From Nostoc sp. JL33 (lineage in GTDB: Bacteria > Cyanobacteriota > Cyanobacteriia > Cyanobacteriales > Nostocaceae): DNA of 64,000 bases. Location: the NCBI RefSeq assembly GCF_017114985.1, contig NZ_JABXKP010000078.1, positions 89,439 through 153,438 of the forward strand, written 5' to 3'. Both the position numbers and the translations under genes were made by a program. This document shows, piece after piece, positions 1-9,181 of this stretch (position 1 is the first letter of the stretch; each line of letters starts with the position of its first letter). Under the pieces are notes generated by a model, which worked only from the letters and a program-made list of their open reading frames with translations, was not told where the DNA came from and made no database searches.

Positions 1-1197
1 ATCGAAAGATTTGTACAAGGTCAAAATCCTATAGTTGCAGGTGAAAACCGCGTTCATTTTATTTCTGCTCAAGCTGCGCTGGATGCAATTTTGCGGGGAA
101 TGGAAGATGACTATTTGAAAGCCTTCCAAAATTTTACCCAGTCTCTTGAAAAATTTTTGGCGTTTGATAGTGGAATAGTAAAAATTAAGCACTCTATTAG
201 TCAAATAAATACAGTCATCGAAAAAGGTTTAGATGGGCTATATCAATCAGAGGATACTTTAGATGGAAAAATTCAAATTTCTGAAGTAGAAAAGCAGAAA
301 GTTTTAGAAAAAATAGGAGAAGCCAGTGGGCGCGATGTCAGAATCCGTCTATCGGCAGATCAACTGATAGACCTAGTATTTGAGCAAATTGCTGAATCTT
401 GGGATGAATGGTACGAAGGATTGCGCGATCGCATAGCTCAAAAGAGCCAATATTGGAATTCTGAACACAGTCCTGTTTTTAGCCAAGATAAACTCATTAG
501 AGATTATACAAATCAATTTATTAGAGACTTGTCAAGAGAAATAGATGAATGGGGAAATACGAAACTTAAGGAGGGAATTTTACAAGAAAATATTAAGTAT
601 TTAGATACTAGTATTGCTTATGAACTAGATGCCATTCAAGGCGAATTTAATAGCCTAGACCAGAACATCCAAACAAATTTTAGCGAACAGCTTAAACTGT
701 CTATTGACGGTATAAATGATGACTTTATGGGGATGGGAGGAATTGGTGGTGGTATTGGAATAGGTACCGCTTTAGCAGCTGGATTAATAGTATTTACAGG
801 GCTTGGATTTATTGCCGTAATTGTTGCAAGTGTAGCTGCTACAATTGCTGGTTCGTTTGGTTTTGGAATGCTAGATTTTGATGGACTAAAAGACCAAATA
901 AAAGGGAAAGTTTTTGAACTAGGATTTCAAAAATTTGATGAATCAACGGATAAATTATCGGAGAAGTTAGATGAAATTGTTGGCTCAGTCTTTGAAAAAC
1001 GAGTTGAATCAGCCAGTCGAGTCATCGCACAAGCGATCGCACTTTACGAAAATCTTTTAGAACAGCAGGAAAAGGCTCACAACGAAACTCTGGAACAACG
1101 TGAGGCTGAAAAGATATGGATTTACCAAAAGCGCCAAGAACTTGAGCAAGTACAGAATCGGCTAGAAATCATTCTCAGTAAATGCGCCATTGTTTAA
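1..1197 (+). CDS. Dynamin-like GTPase, C-terminal part (5' end outside window)
   Basis: The frame is open from base 1, so this is the 3' end (398 codons visible) of a longer gene; the TTG at 91 is not a convincing start. The first visible residues (…ENRVHFISAQAALDAI) resemble the end of the GTPase domain of bacterial dynamin-like proteins. The rest is a long alpha-helical, Glu/Lys-rich stalk interrupted at about residues 242-290 by a Gly-rich hydrophobic segment, as in the membrane-inserting paddle of bacterial dynamins, then more coiled coil to the stop. The GTPase motifs lie outside the window, so the assignment rests on architecture. Family members remodel membranes; a specific role cannot be given. 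Confidence 0.7.
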   Translation: MERFVQGQNPIVAGENRVHFISAQAALDAILRGMEDDYLKAFQNFTQSLEKFLAFDSGIVKIKHSISQINTVIEKGLDGLYQSEDTLDGKIQISEVEKQKVLEKIGEASGRDVRIRLSADQLIDLVFEQIAESWDEWYEGLRDRIAQKSQYWNSEHSPVFSQDKLIRDYTNQFIRDLSREIDEWGNTKLKEGILQENIKYLDTSIAYELDAIQGEFNSLDQNIQTNFSEQLKLSIDGINDDFMGMGGIGGGIGIGTALAAGLIVFTGLGFIAVIVASVAATIAGSFGFGMLDFDGLKDQIKGKVFELGFQKFDESTDKLSEKLDEIVGSVFEKRVESASRVIAQAIALYENLLEQQEKAHNETLEQREAEKIWIYQKRQELEQVQNRLEIILSKCAIV

Positions 1198-1339
1198 TCC
1201 GAAAAGTCAGCAGTTGAAAGGGATCTTTTGGCTAGCGATCGCTACAACCATCTTGATACAAAAACTGGGCTGCATCTACGCCTGTCATAGACTTTGCCTC
1301 ATAATAAAGAAAGATTAAGCTGCACTCAGAAAACTCTCA

Positions 1340-2023
1340 ATGAGCCAAACTAACCTAAATTTAGTTGCAATATCTATCTTTCTCATCACCCTATCGGTAC
1401 TGCTGGGGCCATTCTTAAACATATCACCGGCAGTACCAGCGATCGCTACTTTCACCATCTTAGGCATAGCTACATTAGATAGTTTTAGCTTGCAAGGCAA
1501 GGGTGGTACTATCTTTGTAGATTGGATTGCTGGTTTTTCAAGTGAACACCGCGATCGCATTGTCCACCACGAAGCAGGCCATTTCTTGGTTGCTTACCTA
1601 TTGGGTATTCCCGTTACTGGCTACACACTCAGCGCTTGGGAAGCCTGGAAACAGGGGCAACCTGGGCAAGGCGGCGTTAGCTTTGATGATGGCGAATTAG
1701 CATCTCAACTAGAAGCGGGTAAAATCAGTGCCCAAATGCTAGACCGCTACTGCACTCTTTGGATGGCGGGTATTGCTGCTGAAACCCTAGTTTTTAATAA
1801 TGCTGAGGGTGGAGGTGATGATAAAAATAAGCTGATAGGAGTCTTGACAATTTTGGGTTTTTCTGAATCAGTTTATCAGCAAAAACTGCGGTTTCATACC
1901 CTTCAGGCAAAAACCCTACTGCAAGAAAATTGGTCTAGCTACGAGGCTTTAGTTAATGCCATGCGACAACGCACTTCGGTAGAAGATTGTCATGCTGAGT
2001 TAAGAGTGGGGAGTGGGGAGTAG
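1340..2023 (+). CDS. Small FtsH-like (M41-type) zinc metallopeptidase domain protein
   Basis: This 227-residue protein has two hydrophobic N-terminal segments (about residues 8-28 and 31-48) and a zinc-peptidase HEAGH motif at residues 77-81 followed by a hydrophobic helix, as in the protease domain of FtsH. There is no AAA ATPase domain, so it is not FtsH itself but one of the short cyanobacterial relatives usually annotated as ATP-dependent Zn protease-like. It probably acts at the membrane; the substrate is unknown. The last codons (RVGSGE) lie inside the adjacent tandem repeat, so the original C-terminus may have been overwritten. The ATG at 1340 directly precedes the first membrane segment. 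Confidence 0.75.
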   Translation: MSQTNLNLVAISIFLITLSVLLGPFLNISPAVPAIATFTILGIATLDSFSLQGKGGTIFVDWIAGFSSEHRDRIVHHEAGHFLVAYLLGIPVTGYTLSAWEAWKQGQPGQGGVSFDDGELASQLEAGKISAQMLDRYCTLWMAGIAAETLVFNNAEGGGDDKNKLIGVLTILGFSESVYQQKLRFHTLQAKTLLQENWSSYEALVNAMRQRTSVEDCHAELRVGSGE

Positions 2024-2063
2024 GGAGTGGGGAGTAGGGAGTGGGGAGTTAGGAGTTAGGAGT
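2004..2063 (+). repeat. Short tandem repeat (GGGGAGT/AGGGAGT/TAGGAGT units)
   Basis: About eight degenerate 7-base units run through and past the stop codon of the peptidase gene. The same family of GAGT-type heptamers occurs at 34451 and, in the other orientation, near 50730. Such heptameric repeats are typical of Nostoc-type genomes. Confidence 0.85.
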
Positions 2064-2184
2064 GAAGAATTATCTTGCTTGTCCTCTAGTTTCCGCTTTT
2101 CCAGGGGCGGAAATAATAGAAAAAATTTTGTTGGCGTCGCCTAAGATATTAAAATTTAAACTTCTGTGAAAAGCTAGAATCAGA

Positions 2185-2385
2185 TCAATAACCTTCAACA
2201 GTGTAACCAGCAGCAACAATTACCTGTTTGATTGACTCCTCAGAAGCTGCGGATTCTACTGTGACAGTTTTAGCATTAACATCGACATCCACCTTGGCTT
2301 CAGGTTCCATAACGTGGATAGACTCAGTAATTGTTTTTGCACATCCCTCACAAGCAATATTTGATACTTTTAACTTTAGTGCCAT
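2185..2385 (-). CDS. Heavy-metal-associated (HMA) domain metallochaperone, CopZ/Atx1-like
   Basis: This complete 66-residue protein consists of a single HMA ferredoxin-like fold. The metal-binding CxxC lies near the N-terminus (ACEGC, residues 12-16), and the C-terminal AAGYTVEG is the usual last strand. Cyanobacterial members deliver Cu(I) to P-type ATPases at the plasma and thylakoid membranes. The methionine seen before CxxC in some homologues is replaced (NIACEGC), so a related thiophilic metal cannot be excluded. It stands alone; no metal ATPase is nearby. Confidence 0.88.
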   Translation of the reverse strand: MALKLKVSNIACEGCAKTITESIHVMEPEAKVDVDVNAKTVTVESAASEESIKQVIVAAGYTVEGY

Positions 2386-2447
2386 TTGTTACCTCAATAT
2401 GGAAATTTTCGATTATTCTTTCAGGATTAATCTTAATCATCAAAATG

Positions 2448-2462
2448 CGATGTCTACGACGG
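2448..2462. repeat. Dispersed short repeat GCGATGTCTACGACG
   Basis: This 15-base string recurs at 31870-31884, and its first 10 bases recur near 33484. In each place it sits in intergenic DNA and is followed by more GCTACGC-type sequence. It is one of the short dispersed repeats common in Nostoc-type genomes; no function is inferred. Confidence 0.6.
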
Positions 2463-2663
2463 GCTACGCCTACGCGCATCCTGCCAGAGTCAGGTAATGG
2501 TGTAAAAGCATCCTAATTACTGCATATAGCTCACCGACTGGCACAATTCGCTGGCAGTAATATGAAACAAAATGCAAGAATATATAAAGCTATTTATGAA
2601 AATACACTTACCTAGTGCCGCAACGCGAAATTCTTAAAGTCTAAAGTCTAAAGTTAAAAACCC

Positions 2664-5306
2664 ATGTCTTCAAATCCCCACTACCTAAGCGGTAACGAAA
2701 TTCGCAACATATTTCTCGACTTCTTTGCCCAACGGGATCACCAAATTCTCCCAAGTGCCTCCCTCGTGCCAGAAGACCCAACCGTGCTGTTGACGATCGC
2801 GGGGATGCTACCATTTAAGCCGATATTCTTGGGGCAGCGCACACCAGAATTTAAGCGGGCTACGACTTCGCAAAAGTGTATCCGCACCAACGACATCGAA
2901 AATGTCGGACGCACTAAACGGCATCACACGTTTTTTGAGATGCTGGGTAATTTCAGCTTTGGTGATTATTTTAAAGAACAAGCGATCGCTTGGGGTTGGG
3001 AAATCTCTACACAAGTCTTTGGCTTTTCCCCCCAAAATCTCGTCGTCAGCGTTTTTGAAGATGATGATGAAGCTTTTGATATCTGGCGCGATCAAATCGG
3101 TGTGCCGGTAGCGAGAATTAAACGCTTGGGCGAAGATGATAACTTTTGGGTATCTGGCCCGACTGGCCCTTGTGGCCCTTGTTCAGAAATATATTACGAC
3201 TTCCACCCAGAACGCGGTGACGAAAATATAGATTTAGAAGACGATTCCCGGTTCATCGAGTTTTATAATCTCGTCTTCATGCAATATAACCGGGATGCAT
3301 CAGGCAATTTAACGCCTCTGCAAAACAAGAATATCGACACCGGCATGGGTTTGGATAGAATGGCGCAAATCCTTCAAAAAGTACCCAATAACTACGAAAC
3401 TGACCTGATTTTCCCAATTATCCAAACAGCAGGGCAAATTGCTGGTGTTGATTACCACAAAAGTGATGAAAAAACCAAAACTTCCCTAAAAGTTATTGGT
3501 GATCATATTCGGGCTGTCATCCACATGATCGCTGATGAAATTCGCGCCTCCAACGTCGGACGAGGTTATGTACTGCGGCGGTTAATTCGGCGGGTGGTGC
3601 GTCATGGGCGATTAATTGGGATTGATGGCGAATTTACCACCCAAGTTGCCGAAACTGCGATCGCACTTTCAGAATCAGCTTACCCCAATGTACGCCAACG
3701 GGAAGCAGCAATTAAAGCTGAGTTGCAACGGGAAGAAGCTAATTTCCTCACAACTCTCGACAGAGGCGAAAAACTCCTCGAAGAAATCGTCCAAGAACTG
3801 AAACAGCAAGGAAATACCCAAATTAGCGGTAAAAGTGCCTTTAAACTCTACGACACCTACGGTTTCCCACTCGAACTAACTCAGGAAATTGCTGCTGAAA
3901 ATGATCTCACAGTTGATGCTGAGGAATTTGAGGCAGAAATGGAAATCCAAAAAGGACGTGGTAGAGATGCACACGAAACCATCGATTTAACTGTGCAAGG
4001 TTCCCTCGACAAATTGGCAGAACACATCCAAGTCACCGAGTTTTTAGGCTATACCCAATCGGCGGCGACGGCAAAAGTCGAAGCGATTTTGGTAGAAGGT
4101 GTTTCTCAAGAGGAAGCAGAAGCGGGAACAGAAGTGCAAATTGTTCTTGACAAAACGCCATTTTATGGTGAATCTGGGGGACAAATTGGCGATCGCGGTT
4201 ATATCTCTGGTGATGGTATCGTTGTTCGGGTGGAAGACGTTAAAAAAGAATCTGATTTCTTTGTTCACTTCGGACGCATCGAACGCGGTACACTGCGCGT
4301 AGGCGATAATATTACAGCCCAAATTGATCCGGCTTGTCGCCGTCGCGCTCAAGCTAACCATACCGCAACGCACCTGTTGCAAGCGGCGTTGAAGAAAATT
4401 GTTGATGATGGCATATCTCAAGCAGGTTCCCTGGTTTCCTTTGACAGGTTGCGCTTTGACTTCAACTGTCCCCGCGCATTGACAGTAGAGGAAGTCCAAC
4501 AAATTGAGGAACAAGTAAACACTTGGATTGCCGAAGCACATGCTGCGAAAGTGGAAGTATTACCTTTAGCAGAGGCGAAAGCTAGGGGTGCTGTTGCCAT
4601 GTTCGGGGAAAAATACGGTGAAGAAGTGCGGGTGATTGACTTCCCTAGCGTATCAATGGAACTGTGCGGCGGAACTCATGTCAGTAATACTGCTGAAATT
4701 GGCGTGTTCAAGATTATTTCAGAAGCTGGCGTAGCTTCTGGGGTGCGGCGTATTGAAGCTGTTTCGGGGCCGGCAATACTGGATTATCTCGATCTTCGGG
4801 ATAAAATAGTTAAAGATTTGAGCGATCGCTTTAAAGTTAAACCTGAAGAATTACCAGACAGAATCACAAGTCTGCAAAGCGAACTCAGAACCAGCCAGAA
4901 GGAATTGGAAAGCTTAAAGGTACAGTTAGCGATCGCCAAATCTGACAGCTTGCTGCAAACAGCCGAAACAGTAGGCGATTATAAAATTATCGTCGCCCAA
5001 TTAGAAGATGTTGATCCAGAATCATTGAAAACCGCAGCCGAACGTTTGCTGCAAAAAATCGGTAATGGTGCGGTGGTGCTGGGTTCTGTTCCTGAAGCAG
5101 GGAAAGTTAGCATAGTTGCAGCTTTTAGTTCTGAAGTGAACAAAAAAGGTTTGCAAGCTGGTAAATTTGTGGGTGCGATCGCTAAAATCTGTGGTGGTGG
5201 CGGCGGTGGAAGACCGAACTTAGCCCAAGCCGGCGGACGCGATGCGAGTAAATTGCCACAAGCGTTGGCACAAGCAGAAAGTGAGTTAAAGTCCGCGTTG
5301 GGTTAA
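2664..5306 (+). CDS. alaS: Alanyl-tRNA synthetase
   Basis: This 880-residue protein charges tRNA-Ala in the cytoplasm. It has normal full length for AlaS: the class II catalytic core at the N-terminus (…DPTVLLTIAGMLPFKPIF…, GTGCGPCSEIYYD-type motif near residue 170), the tRNA-recognition domain, the editing domain with metal-binding HxxxH (NHTATH) and CxxxH (CGGTH) motifs, and a Gly-rich C-terminal domain (GGGGGGRPNLAQAGG). The ATG at 2664 gives the canonical N-terminus (SGNEIRNIFLDFFAQRDH). It appears monocistronic. Confidence 0.98.
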   Translation: MSSNPHYLSGNEIRNIFLDFFAQRDHQILPSASLVPEDPTVLLTIAGMLPFKPIFLGQRTPEFKRATTSQKCIRTNDIENVGRTKRHHTFFEMLGNFSFGDYFKEQAIAWGWEISTQVFGFSPQNLVVSVFEDDDEAFDIWRDQIGVPVARIKRLGEDDNFWVSGPTGPCGPCSEIYYDFHPERGDENIDLEDDSRFIEFYNLVFMQYNRDASGNLTPLQNKNIDTGMGLDRMAQILQKVPNNYETDLIFPIIQTAGQIAGVDYHKSDEKTKTSLKVIGDHIRAVIHMIADEIRASNVGRGYVLRRLIRRVVRHGRLIGIDGEFTTQVAETAIALSESAYPNVRQREAAIKAELQREEANFLTTLDRGEKLLEEIVQELKQQGNTQISGKSAFKLYDTYGFPLELTQEIAAENDLTVDAEEFEAEMEIQKGRGRDAHETIDLTVQGSLDKLAEHIQVTEFLGYTQSAATAKVEAILVEGVSQEEAEAGTEVQIVLDKTPFYGESGGQIGDRGYISGDGIVVRVEDVKKESDFFVHFGRIERGTLRVGDNITAQIDPACRRRAQANHTATHLLQAALKKIVDDGISQAGSLVSFDRLRFDFNCPRALTVEEVQQIEEQVNTWIAEAHAAKVEVLPLAEAKARGAVAMFGEKYGEEVRVIDFPSVSMELCGGTHVSNTAEIGVFKIISEAGVASGVRRIEAVSGPAILDYLDLRDKIVKDLSDRFKVKPEELPDRITSLQSELRTSQKELESLKVQLAIAKSDSLLQTAETVGDYKIIVAQLEDVDPESLKTAAERLLQKIGNGAVVLGSVPEAGKVSIVAAFSSEVNKKGLQAGKFVGAIAKICGGGGGGRPNLAQAGGRDASKLPQALAQAESELKSALG

Positions 5307-5413
5307 TCATCTTCTGGTTCAACGAGCTACGATGTACACACAAGTCCTAAAAATCAAGCTTGATGAATTTTCCTCGTTTTCCTCGTTTGCATACTCTGTA
5401 TGGGAATGCATTT

Positions 5414-5443
5414 ATTGAGTCAGAATTGAGTCTCTGACTCAAT
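5414..5443 (+). terminator. Hairpin downstream of alaS
   Basis: Perfect 11-bp arms (ATTGAGTCAGA at 5414-5424, TCTGACTCAAT at 5433-5443) enclose an 8-base loop, 108 bases after the alaS stop. There is no real U-run after it, so it may be a 3'-end stability hairpin rather than an intrinsic terminator. Confidence 0.45.
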
Positions 5444-5530
5444 ATTTAACAAGGTTTAGGGGTTTAATTCCCCTGCCTCTACAGGCAGCAAGTATGTAAG
5501 TCTTGTTCTAAATCTCCTATGCATTACTTA

Positions 5531-5556
5531 ATTACGAATTACGAATTACGAATTAT
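5531..5556. repeat. Tandem ACGAATT heptamers
   Basis: Three consecutive copies of a 7-base unit (ACGAATT) lie between alaS and the convergent lyase-like gene. The DNA upstream of that gene (about 6115-6195) contains related AATTATGAATT strings. Confidence 0.7.
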
Positions 5557-5576
5557 TTAATATCATGTCCCGGCAA

Positions 5577-6077
5577 TTAAGCATAATACATCTCCAACTC
5601 TAATTGATGACTCTTGAGAAAATCATGGGTGAAATGATCCACCACATTTGTATCAGCTAGTTCCAAATTATAAAAATCCACAGCTTCATGGTCAAAATAG
5701 GGGCCAGCGTGCCAAGTACCCTCATGTAGCTTGATAAAACAATTCCCCGGAATGCGGAAAGCAGCAATTTCTTCTAATGCTGGTTCATTCACATCATTAT
5801 CAGGAGGACAAACTGCAATTAACCAATCCTTCCCTGACAAAGAACCTAGACATTGAGTGCATTGCACATGGCGAGTAATTTTGTGAAACTTTCGCCCTCT
5901 CTTGTCCAACCGCATCACATAAAATCGTGGAATCCCGTTTTGCAGGTTTAACTGGGCATCTTCCACATCGTAAGCTTTGCCATCAAGACTTGCAAAAATC
6001 ACCTGTCCATAACGCTGAAAGTTTTCAGAAGTCACCCATTGTGCCTGCAATTGTTGCACTGTTTTTGAGGTACTCAT
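5577..6077 (-). CDS. Ureidoglycolate lyase (AllA) family protein
   Basis: This 166-residue protein matches the length and pattern of the AllA cupin-like family: an N-terminal W-V/T-x-E-x-F-x-x-YGQV segment, a central H-x-x-x-x-Q-C-x…GSLSGKDWLIAVCPP strand pair, and GTWHAGPYF near residues 120-130. AllA splits ureidoglycolate to glyoxylate and urea in purine catabolism. No other allantoin genes are in the window, so the substrate is inferred from family only. Confidence 0.8.
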   Translation of the reverse strand: MSTSKTVQQLQAQWVTSENFQRYGQVIFASLDGKAYDVEDAQLNLQNGIPRFYVMRLDKRGRKFHKITRHVQCTQCLGSLSGKDWLIAVCPPDNDVNEPALEEIAAFRIPGNCFIKLHEGTWHAGPYFDHEAVDFYNLELADTNVVDHFTHDFLKSHQLELEMYYA

Positions 6078-6198
6078 ATCAAACCTTTGAGAGAGATTAC
6101 TTAGGTTTATTTTCCCCCAAAATAACCAATAATTATTAATTTATAATTCATAATTAAAAAATTAAATTATGAATTAGTAATTATAAATTATGAATTAT

Positions 6199-7218
6199 TT
6201 AGCTAGCCAGATAACTACGTACTTGTTCCTTTTGCCGTCGGAGGAGACTGAGAGCTTTTTGCTCTATCTGACGCACCCGTTCTCGACTAATACCCATGCG
6301 ATCGCCAATCTGTGCTAAAGAAAGTTCATAGCCATCAGTCAGACCAAAACGTAAGGTTAATATTTCTCGCTGCTGGGGAGACAACTTTGCCAACAAGTCT
6401 TGTAAGTCTTGGTGGAGAGATTCTTCAACGGCATAGTCTTCAGGAGAAGGCCCATCATCCTCCAGTATGTCTTGCAATTCTGTATCCTGTTGTTCACCAA
6501 CTCGCGCTTCTAAGGAAAAGGGTTGACGTGCCAAGTACAAACACTCTCGAACTTGGCTAGGTGTCAAAGATAACGCATTGGCAATTTCAGCAGTAGTGGG
6601 AACGCGACCCAACTGTTGAGATAATTCTCGCTGCACCCGTTTAATTTTGTTCAGTTTCTCAAAGACGTGGATAGGTAAACGAATTGTCCGTCCTTGTTGA
6701 GCGATCGCTCGTGTGATTCCTTGACGAATCCACCAGTAAGCGTAGGTAGAAAACTTATAACCAAGCGCGGGATCAAATTTATCCACCCCTCGCTCTAAAC
6801 CCAAAGTACCTTCTTGAATTAGATCCATAAATTCCAGGTTGCGGTGCTGATATTTCTTCGCCACTGCTACCACTAACCGGAGATTAGCCTGAATCATTTT
6901 CTGCTTGGCTAAGTGTCCTAAATTTAGCTGTTGCTCTAACACCTCAACACTTAACTCCACTTGATCTGCCCATTCTTGCAGCGTGGGTTGCTGATTTAAT
7001 TTCACAGCCAATTCTTCTTTAGCAGCTAGTAAATTCATCATCTGCTGCACTTGTTGGGCAAAAATAACCTCTTGTTCGCGAGTCAACAAATCTACACGCC
7101 CGATGTCTTGCAGATAACTACGCACAATATCATCTGTAGCTCGAGGTTTTCTATCTGCGGCTAAACTTTTTTTCTTCGTTTTTTGAACTTCGGCATGTGG
7201 AGATGTTAAGTTGCTCAT
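6199..7218 (-). CDS. RNA polymerase sigma factor, RpoD/SigA family, group 2
   Basis: This 339-residue protein begins region 1.2 at about residue 27 (ATDDIVRSYLQDIGRVDLLT). Region 2 follows (NLRLVVAVAKKYQHRN…DLIQEGTLGL…FSTYAYWWIRQGITRAI), then region 3, and region 4 carries a helix-turn-helix (LSLAQIGDRMGISRERVRQIEQKAL). Absence of the long acidic region 1.1 and the short length mark it as a non-essential group 2 factor (SigB/C/D/E type) used in stress, nutrient or developmental responses. I cannot tell which paralogue from sequence alone. It stands alone with a long upstream region. Confidence 0.93.
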   Translation of the reverse strand: MSNLTSPHAEVQKTKKKSLAADRKPRATDDIVRSYLQDIGRVDLLTREQEVIFAQQVQQMMNLLAAKEELAVKLNQQPTLQEWADQVELSVEVLEQQLNLGHLAKQKMIQANLRLVVAVAKKYQHRNLEFMDLIQEGTLGLERGVDKFDPALGYKFSTYAYWWIRQGITRAIAQQGRTIRLPIHVFEKLNKIKRVQRELSQQLGRVPTTAEIANALSLTPSQVRECLYLARQPFSLEARVGEQQDTELQDILEDDGPSPEDYAVEESLHQDLQDLLAKLSPQQREILTLRFGLTDGYELSLAQIGDRMGISRERVRQIEQKALSLLRRQKEQVRSYLAS

Positions 7219-7865
7219 GGTTATTTGCTCCTCTGTAACTTCATCAATTTATTGGTATCAAGTCTAGATATTCACACTCATAGCAATTTCACACTGCTAA
7301 TCAATCAATTGGCAATACTGATGAATTCTGGTCTATGATACATTACAAGTCAATTGTTGGAGATAAGAAACCCAAAATCAACCCACCCCTTAATACTAAC
7401 ATCATCACCAGTTACAAATCAATTACCCAAAGTATCATCAGCATATCTTTTGAAGCAATTACGCTCCTTTATTATTGATTTTTGCATATTTTAAAACACA
7501 ATTATGTTTAATTTAATTATCCAATATAGTATAGTTCCTGGAAAAGATGAATAATCGACCGAGCAACGATTTTATTACCTAACAGACAAATTACTACTAA
7601 CAGCAAATACCAACATAATTCCGAATTATTAAACCAGAGATTTGTTTTAAGTGTTAATAGTCTGGTTATACTTCTATGTAATTCTGATTAAATGCAATTA
7701 ATTAAATATAAAATGTCCGTTTTTCTCCTCTAATTTTTTGCTAGATAATCCAATCATATCAAGCTGGGTACGTAGTGAGCGATCGCTAACCATGAAAGAA
7801 AGCACTTTTCATCCTCCCCCTGCTCAAGAATAGCTTTCTTTAGGAGTCCGGTCAAATACTTGTAA
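7219..7865. other. Long AT-rich upstream region of the sigma factor gene
   Basis: About 650 bases with no supportable gene. The stretch next to the sigma gene must hold its promoter and 5' leader, but I see no clear operator or hairpin; a single HIP1 site occurs at about 7780. Confidence 0.5.
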
Positions 7866-8063
7866 TTAGGGATTTAGGATGACAAAGACGTGGGTATGTG
7901 CGACAATTGCACTTGTGTCATACTGCACGCAGACATCTGCATTAAATGCCGTACTATCAATATAATTACTCCTAAAGACATTTTCGGGACTAAAAGTACT
8001 AACAGTGGTAACATTAGCACCAAGGATAATACTTGGCAAGCCAGCAACACCCGCGATCGCCAC
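7866..8063 (-). CDS. Hypothetical 65-residue ORF, possibly a gene fragment
   Basis: A GTG-started frame with coding-like composition (AGVAGLPSIILGANVTTVST…). The frame stays open upstream for nine more codons, giving a signal-peptide-like hydrophobic run, but ends at an in-frame TGA without an ATG. It could therefore be the surviving part of a secreted protein whose start was lost. No family is recognised. Confidence 0.3.
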   Translation of the reverse strand: MAIAGVAGLPSIILGANVTTVSTFSPENVFRSNYIDSTAFNADVCVQYDTSAIVAHTHVFVILNP

Positions 8064-8224
8064 TAAGGGGCTGACAAATAATAAAAATACTCAACTACTT
8101 ATTCTGGGGTGGGCGTCTCGCCCGCCCTAGCCAAAAGCGGACTTTTGAACACACCCCACAAGTAGTAGTAATTTATTTGTTGGAAATCCCTAATATTCTA
8201 ATTGAAGCGAAAAGATTTACGTTT

Positions 8225-8530
8225 AGAGGATGTTTGAAAAGTATTGGGCGAATAGAATAGAGCCTCCGGCACGCTGACGCGAACGCTACTAGGCATCTCC
8301 AGAAATTAAGTTTTCACCTAGATAGGATAAGGGCTTGAGATTCTTTTTCGGAGATGTCTACTACACAAACGTTCGGTTTTGACGTTCCCCCCGTACCACT
8401 TCTCTACGGGACGCTCCGCGTAGCTTGTCCTCCGCAGGAGTACGTGGAAGCAAGCTACACGTAGCGTCTGCGTCAAGAGAAGGGTAGTCCACCTCCGTGG
8501 AAAGCATGAGAAATCAAGGTTTGTTTATAT
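8225..8530. mobile_element. Inverted-repeat (MITE-like) element, truncated copy
   Basis: The left end AGAGGATGTTTGAAAA (8225-8240) and the following roughly 55 bases match the reverse complement of the right half of the element at 46439-46655, with only a few differences. The homology resumes at ACTACACAAACG (8360) and at the GTAGTCCACCTCCGTGGA block (about 8488), and ends near AATCAAGGTTT (8511-8521). The right terminal repeat is missing, and extra palindromic sequence (8400-8485) plus a nested insertion (8292-8357) are present. No ORF is inside. Confidence 0.75.
8292..8357. mobile_element. Nested 66-bp inverted-repeat element with 6-bp target duplication
   Basis: The ends are inverted repeats (GGCATCTCCAGAAA… and …TTTTTCGGAGATGT). 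The insert is flanked on both sides by CTACTA (8286-8291 and 8358-8363). The related element at 46.5 kb has a single CTACTA at the equivalent point, so the empty site can be read directly. It is too short to code for a protein and would need a transposase in trans. Confidence 0.75.
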
Positions 8531-8579
8531 ATAACCCACGATGGTACTACGTTGCAATTTTAACCTAACTCTTCAACCA

Positions 8580-9008
8580 TCACTTTAGTAGATATTGGTT
8601 AAGAAAAGCATTTACCTCATTGGCGCATAACCCGACATTAACTGTCTTTCCTGCTTTTTTGAGAATGTCCAATCCTTGACCATGATTACGGGGGTCTGGA
8701 TCAACTATAGATACATATATTTCATGTATACGACGATCTTCAGCGATCGCTAAAGCACATGCGGGTGTGCGTCCATGAAAAGAACAAGGTTCAAGAGTTA
8801 CATACATTTTCAAGAAGTCGAAAGCTTTGCCTTGAATCTGGTTAAGTGCGTCAGCCTCAGCATGGTGTTTTCCAGGTGCCCGCGTGTATCCTTTAGCTAC
8901 TATCTCTTGGGCATCTGTGATTATACAGCCTACTGGTGGGTTCGGCAAACATTCCGGCAAAGCTTTTCTGCTTTGAGCTAAAGCAGCCAGCATAAATATT
9001 TCATCCAT
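8580..9008 (-). CDS. Standalone RibD-type cytidine/deoxycytidylate-fold deaminase
   Basis: This 142-residue deaminase has the zinc motif HAEADAL (about residues 48-54) and the PCSFHGRTPAC motif (about residues 73-83), with the N-terminal NPPVGCIITDAQ strand. This arrangement is the deaminase half of RibD, which converts the riboflavin precursor diaminohydroxyphosphoribosylamino-pyrimidine; the reductase half is absent. Cyanobacteria often carry such split or extra deaminase-only proteins, so the true substrate is uncertain. No other riboflavin gene is nearby. Confidence 0.85.
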   Translation of the reverse strand: MDEIFMLAALAQSRKALPECLPNPPVGCIITDAQEIVAKGYTRAPGKHHAEADALNQIQGKAFDFLKMYVTLEPCSFHGRTPACALAIAEDRRIHEIYVSIVDPDPRNHGQGLDILKKAGKTVNVGLCANEVNAFLNQYLLK

Positions 9009-9181
9009 GTTTTAACGTAAACTACCTAGATAAATTACACTAAGCTAAAACACATCTAAGATTATATTAAAATTTTCTCAATATCTTGTGGGGTGGCCCC
9101 GAAAGCCCGCCCTGATGGGAGCAACTTAAATGCAGATTGCTTACCAAGAATTAGTTATCTATTGTTAAAAAAGTTTTTATA

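Noticed and set aside
4044..4541. 165-codon - strand frame inside alaS
   Set aside because: Antisense shadow of a highly conserved + strand gene.
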